A stretch of 64,000 nucleotides of DNA from contig JACZKP010000124.1 in the NCBI GenBank assembly GCA_014860005.1, positions 26,024-90,023 on the forward strand, in the 5' to 3' direction. The DNA comes from Verrucomicrobiota bacterium (lineage in GTDB: Bacteria > Verrucomicrobiota > Verrucomicrobiae > Limisphaerales > UBA11358). The position numbers and the translations under genes were made by a program. The notes under the pieces are model-generated. The model saw only the letters and a list, made by a program, of their open reading frames with translations, was not told the origin of the DNA and did not search any database. Positions 61,158 to 64,000 of the stretch are shown here, piece after piece; positions within the stretch are counted from its first letter, which is position 1; each line of letters starts with the position of its first letter.

Positions 61158-61604
61158 ATGAAAATTCTGTTCTTGAACGGCCCAAACCTGAACCTTCTCG
61201 GGCAGAGGGAAACTGGGGTTTATGGAAAAGCGACACTGGCGCAGATTGAGAGCGAAGTTCGAAAGCGAGCTGCCGCCTCGGGCGCGGAGGTCGAATTCAG
61301 GCAAACCAACGCCGAGGGCGAGTTAGTGACTTGGATTCAAAATGCGCCGGGAGCGTGTGACGTTGTCGTCTTGAACGCTGCGGCTTACACACACACCAGC
61401 ATCGCACTGCGGGACGCAATTGCGGCGATCAAGCTGTCGGTGATTGAGATCCATCTCTCCAACATTCACGCTAGGGAGGAATTTCGGCATAAGTCGCTGA
61501 TTGCGCCGGTTTGCCGGGGTCAGATCAGTGGATTTGGCCCCCATTCCTACACATTGGCGCTAATTGCGTCGCTTAACGTTAACGAAACAGAATCCACGGT
61601 CTAA
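61158..61604 (+). CDS. aroQ: Type II 3-dehydroquinate dehydratase
   Basis: Shikimate-pathway enzyme. The 148 residues show LFLNGPNLNLLGQRETGVYG (with catalytic Tyr), FRQTNAEGELVTWIQNA, VVLNAAAYTHTSIALRDAI, EIHLSNIHAREEFRHKSLIA and GQISGFGPHSYTLAL. Size fits the dodecameric family. It lies directly before accB-accC, a gene order found in many bacteria. Confidence 0.96.
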   Translation: MKILFLNGPNLNLLGQRETGVYGKATLAQIESEVRKRAAASGAEVEFRQTNAEGELVTWIQNAPGACDVVVLNAAAYTHTSIALRDAIAAIKLSVIEIHLSNIHAREEFRHKSLIAPVCRGQISGFGPHSYTLALIASLNVNETESTV

Positions 61605-61667
61605 AGCTTGATACATAGTGAGGTTTTATGGGGTTTTGTCATTTGAACTGGCCTTCCAATTTGCCAC

Positions 61668-61696
61668 TTGACGGTGATTTTCACGCGCTCTATGCT
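61668..61696 (+). promoter_or_regulatory. Sigma-70-type promoter upstream of accB
   Basis: TTGACG (61668-61673) and TATGCT (61691-61696) with a 17-base spacer, in the 207-base gap between aroQ and accB. This is the best-looking promoter in the window. The leader to the accB start would be about 105 bases, so accBC may be transcribed apart from aroQ. Confidence 0.6.
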
Positions 61697-61811
61697 CCGG
61701 TCAACTTAAACAACGTGACAAGCAGAGTCGAAGTTCGGCATCTGCTTTTTTAGTTAAGAGGCGCATGGGCTGGACTTGGTGTGGCAAATGGGACTTTAAC
61801 GATTAAAGAAT

Positions 61812-62270
61812 GTGGACTTAAAAGACATCAAGGCAATCATTGACCTGATGAGGAAGAACTCCGTGTCGGAGTTCGAACTCGAAAAGCAGGATTTCAAGAT
61901 CAGGCTGAAGCGGGGCGGGAATGGCGGTGGCCCAATCGCGCCCTATGACGAGGCCCCGGTGGTGACATACGCCTCGCCGGCGCTTCCAGTTTCCGTGGCT
62001 CCGGCCGCTGCGGCTGCCCCTGCAATTAATGAGGTGGAGATCAAGTCGCCCATGATCGGAACCTTCTACCGCACACCTTCCCCAGAGTCGGCCAACTATG
62101 TCGAGATCGGCTCGGAGGTCAACCCGGACACGGTGGTTTGCATTATCGAGGCCATGAAAGTCATGAACGAGATCAAGTCCGAGGTCAAAGGCGTGATTAC
62201 GCAAGTGCTCGTGGAAAACGCCAAGCCGGTGGAATTTGGCCAACCCTTGTTCAAGGTCCGTCCTACATAG
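61812..62270 (+). CDS. accB: Biotin carboxyl carrier protein of acetyl-CoA carboxylase
   Basis: Carries biotin between the carboxylase and transferase halves in fatty-acid synthesis. The 152 residues have the BCCP layout: an N-terminal helix (LKDIKAIIDLMRKNSVSEFE), an Ala/Pro-rich linker and a C-terminal biotinyl domain with IIEAMKVMNEIKSEVKG (biotinylated Lys in EAMKVM) and NAKPVEFGQPLFKVRPT. GTG at 61812 is the start. It is the likely substrate of BirA, encoded in the window. accC follows after 54 bases. Confidence 0.96.
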   Translation: MDLKDIKAIIDLMRKNSVSEFELEKQDFKIRLKRGGNGGGPIAPYDEAPVVTYASPALPVSVAPAAAAAPAINEVEIKSPMIGTFYRTPSPESANYVEIGSEVNPDTVVCIIEAMKVMNEIKSEVKGVITQVLVENAKPVEFGQPLFKVRPT

Positions 62271-62324
62271 TAATACGGGGGCTGCTGTCCGTCGGCCAAT
62301 ACGGGAAGTTTCCTCTAACCATCC

Positions 62325-63707
62325 ATGTTCGAAAAAATCCTGGTAGCCAATCGCGGTGAAATTGCGGTGCGCATCATCCGCGCCTGCAAGGAGCTTAATA
62401 TCCGCACGGTGGCGGTGTATTCGGAGGCGGATGCAAACTCGATGCACGTGCAGTTGGCCGACGAGGCCATTTGCATCGGCAGAGCGCCCTCCAGTGAGAG
62501 TTACCTGCGAATTGACCGGATTGTGAGTGCCGCGGAGATTGCCGACGTGGACGCCATTCATCCGGGCTACGGCTTTCTGTCCGAGAACGCCCACTTTGCG
62601 GATGTTTGCGAGAGCTGCAACATTCGCTTCATCGGTCCGAGTTCCCGCGCCATGAATGCGTTGGAGGATAAAGCCGTGAGCCGGGCGCTGGCCAAGAAAG
62701 CCGGGGTGCCAACCCCGCCAGGTTCGGAAGGCGTGGTGGAAAACGAGCAGGACGCCGTGGCGGTGGCCAAGCGCATTGGCTACCCCGTAATGATCAAGGC
62801 GGTGGCGGGAGGCGGCGGACGGGGTATGCGGGCGGCGCATAACGATGTTTCCCTGGTAAAAGGGTATCACGCGGCGCGCACGGAAGCCGAAAAGGCTTTT
62901 GGCAACTCCGAGGTTTACGTCGAAAAACTGATCGAGAATCCCCATCACATCGAATTCCAGATTCTGGGCGATCAGAAAGGGCGCATCATTCACCTGGGTG
63001 AGCGCGATTGTTCCATCCAACGCCGCCACCAGAAACTGGTCGAGGAAACGCCATCCCCGCTCATCGAAAACAAATTCAAGAAGCTGCGCGAGAAAATGGG
63101 CAAGGCGGCCGTGAAGCTGGCGGAAACCGCCAATTACACCAATGCCGGCACTGTTGAATTCGTTGTAGACAGCCAAGGCAACTTCTATTTCTTGGAAGTC
63201 AACAAGCGCATCCAGGTGGAACATCCGGTGACCGAGGAAGTCACCGGGTTTGATTTGGTGCGTGCCCAAATCATGATCGCAATGGGCGAACCGCTGCGGA
63301 TTTCCCAGAGTGACGTGCAATTCAAGGGCCACGCGATTGAGTGTCGCATCAATGCCGAGGATCCCTTCGACGATTTCCGGCCCAGTCCCGGGCGGATTGA
63401 GATGTATTACCAGCCCGGCGGACGCGGGGTGCGCGTGGATTCCCACGTTTACGCCGGCTACACCATCCCGCCCACGTATGATTCGATGATCTCCAAACTC
63501 ATCACCTATGGCAAAGACCGGCGCGAAGCCATGGATAAGATGAGCCGTGCCTTGGGCGAATACATGATTGCAGGGGTCAAGACGACCATCTCTTTCCAGC
63601 AGGCGATTCTTCAGGACCCCAATTTCCGTCGCGGCGTTTATTCAACCAACTTTGTTGAACAGCTCCTGAGCGGCGCCCGGCGGGAGTTGATCGAAGAGAA
63701 GACGTGA
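62325..63707 (+). CDS. accC: Biotin carboxylase of acetyl-CoA carboxylase
   Basis: ATP-grasp enzyme that carboxylates biotin on BCCP. The 460 residues start [20 protein letters not shown], with [36 protein letters not shown] (ATP loop), [40 protein letters not shown] and [15 protein letters not shown]. Length is standard for AccC. No accA or accD is in the window. Confidence 0.97.
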   Translation: MFEKILVANRGEIAVRIIRACKELNIRTVAVYSEADANSMHVQLADEAICIGRAPSSESYLRIDRIVSAAEIADVDAIHPGYGFLSENAHFADVCESCNIRFIGPSSRAMNALEDKAVSRALAKKAGVPTPPGSEGVVENEQDAVAVAKRIGYPVMIKAVAGGGGRGMRAAHNDVSLVKGYHAARTEAEKAFGNSEVYVEKLIENPHHIEFQILGDQKGRIIHLGERDCSIQRRHQKLVEETPSPLIENKFKKLREKMGKAAVKLAETANYTNAGTVEFVVDSQGNFYFLEVNKRIQVEHPVTEEVTGFDLVRAQIMIAMGEPLRISQSDVQFKGHAIECRINAEDPFDDFRPSPGRIEMYYQPGGRGVRVDSHVYAGYTIPPTYDSMISKLITYGKDRREAMDKMSRALGEYMIAGVKTTISFQQAILQDPNFRRGVYSTNFVEQLLSGARRELIEEKT

Positions 63708-63780
63708 CATTCGTTGGGGCAAACTTGAGCCGCCGCCGGTCGGTCAAAAACTGAGAGCTGGGACTGAATCTTCCGGTCAG

Positions 63781-63960
63781 TCCCTGACTTTCCTGCCAAA
63801 AATGGACGGATGTCTTCACATCGCGCAGACACAGTTCCAGCCGCCAGCGCCGCAGATAACCCAAATTTCATGGATGAGGCGGGGGCGGAGATGTAAGGCG
63901 TTGATTTGCAGGTCAACGATCCAATAGGTCTCCACTATGTTTTTGACTTCGTCTCTCGGG
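63781..63960 (-). pseudogene. Possible IS4-family transposase remnant
   Basis: On the minus strand the peptide YLRRWRLELCLRDVKTSVHF resembles the Y-x-x-R-W-x-I-E-x-x-F-R-D-(x)-K block that follows the last catalytic acid in IS4-type transposases. The part that should precede it, VETYWIVDLQINALHLRPRL then IHEIW, lies in another frame, so at least one frameshift is needed. No start, inverted repeats or flanking duplication were found. The remnant is short and the call is weak. Confidence 0.35.
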
Positions 63961-64000
63961 TTCTGAGGGCCGCCACCGCCTGCGCGGAGCGAATGCGCGG

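Noticed and set aside
61818..63446. 542-residue minus-strand frame
   Set aside because: Antisense to accB and accC, which are beyond doubt.
1..64000. CRISPR arrays, tRNA or rRNA genes, intact insertion sequences
   Set aside because: No regularly spaced repeats, no cloverleaf with CCA end, and no complete transposase were seen by eye; a tool run (tRNAscan, minced, ISEScan) would be needed for certainty.

Overview
The window is GC-rich bacterial DNA from a Gram-negative organism, most likely a member of Verrucomicrobiota, perhaps near the Pedosphaera/Limisphaera group. This is inferred from: a type II pseudopilin whose N-terminus reads [20 protein letters not shown] and which carries a late FGDGRVNW block; several exported proteins with a terminal module ending in QFFRV or FYRV; HPr and HPr kinase directly behind lptA-lptB; and decayed intergenic repeats of a kind common in this group. 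No rRNA, tRNA, CRISPR array or intact insertion sequence was seen. No similarity search could be run, so every name rests on reading motifs.

Layout. 1-5.5 kb: the end of pheT, then a minus-strand run trpA > HEPN gene > manC > small membrane protein, then a lone secreted protein. 5.6-10 kb: nadC > birA > coaX, with mpl divergent. 10-18 kb: a sigma-54 activator divergent from a run of exported-protein genes (VIT/vWA protein, rhombosortase-like protease, C92 cysteine peptidase, RlpA, phosphodiesterase). 18-21.4 kb: AraC regulator, ceramidase-like lipoprotein, gatC, small membrane protein. 21.4-26.6 kb: kdsA > lptA > lptB > hprK > HPr. 27-32.8 kb: a D,D-carboxypeptidase and a ~1,140-residue protein read as a PPi-dependent PEP carboxykinase, convergent with glgC. 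33-41.9 kb: a cbb3 oxidase locus (ccoI, ccoS, fused ccoNO, ccoQ, ccoP, ccoG, ccoH and a TauE/SafE protein). 42-45.6 kb: pseudopilin, mtnP and an unknown protein. 45.7-54.5 kb: a multiheme cytochrome and outer-membrane barrel locus. 54.7-64 kb: Crp/Fnr regulator, hemE, hemN, holB, O-antigen ligase, aroQ-accB-accC and a transposase remnant.

How it fits together. The cbb3 oxidase, a Crp/Fnr regulator beside two haem-synthesis genes, and a cytochrome locus with 26 haem-binding motifs suggest a cell that respires at low oxygen and can move electrons across its outer membrane. Kdo synthesis, Lpt transport and the O-antigen ligase show a full LPS envelope. The most notable items are the barrel plus MtrA/DmsE-like cytochrome conduit with two paralogous nine-haem cytochromes, the VIT/vWA protein next to a rhombosortase-like protease, the putative PPi-PEPCK beside glgC, and a HEPN gene seated in a housekeeping run.
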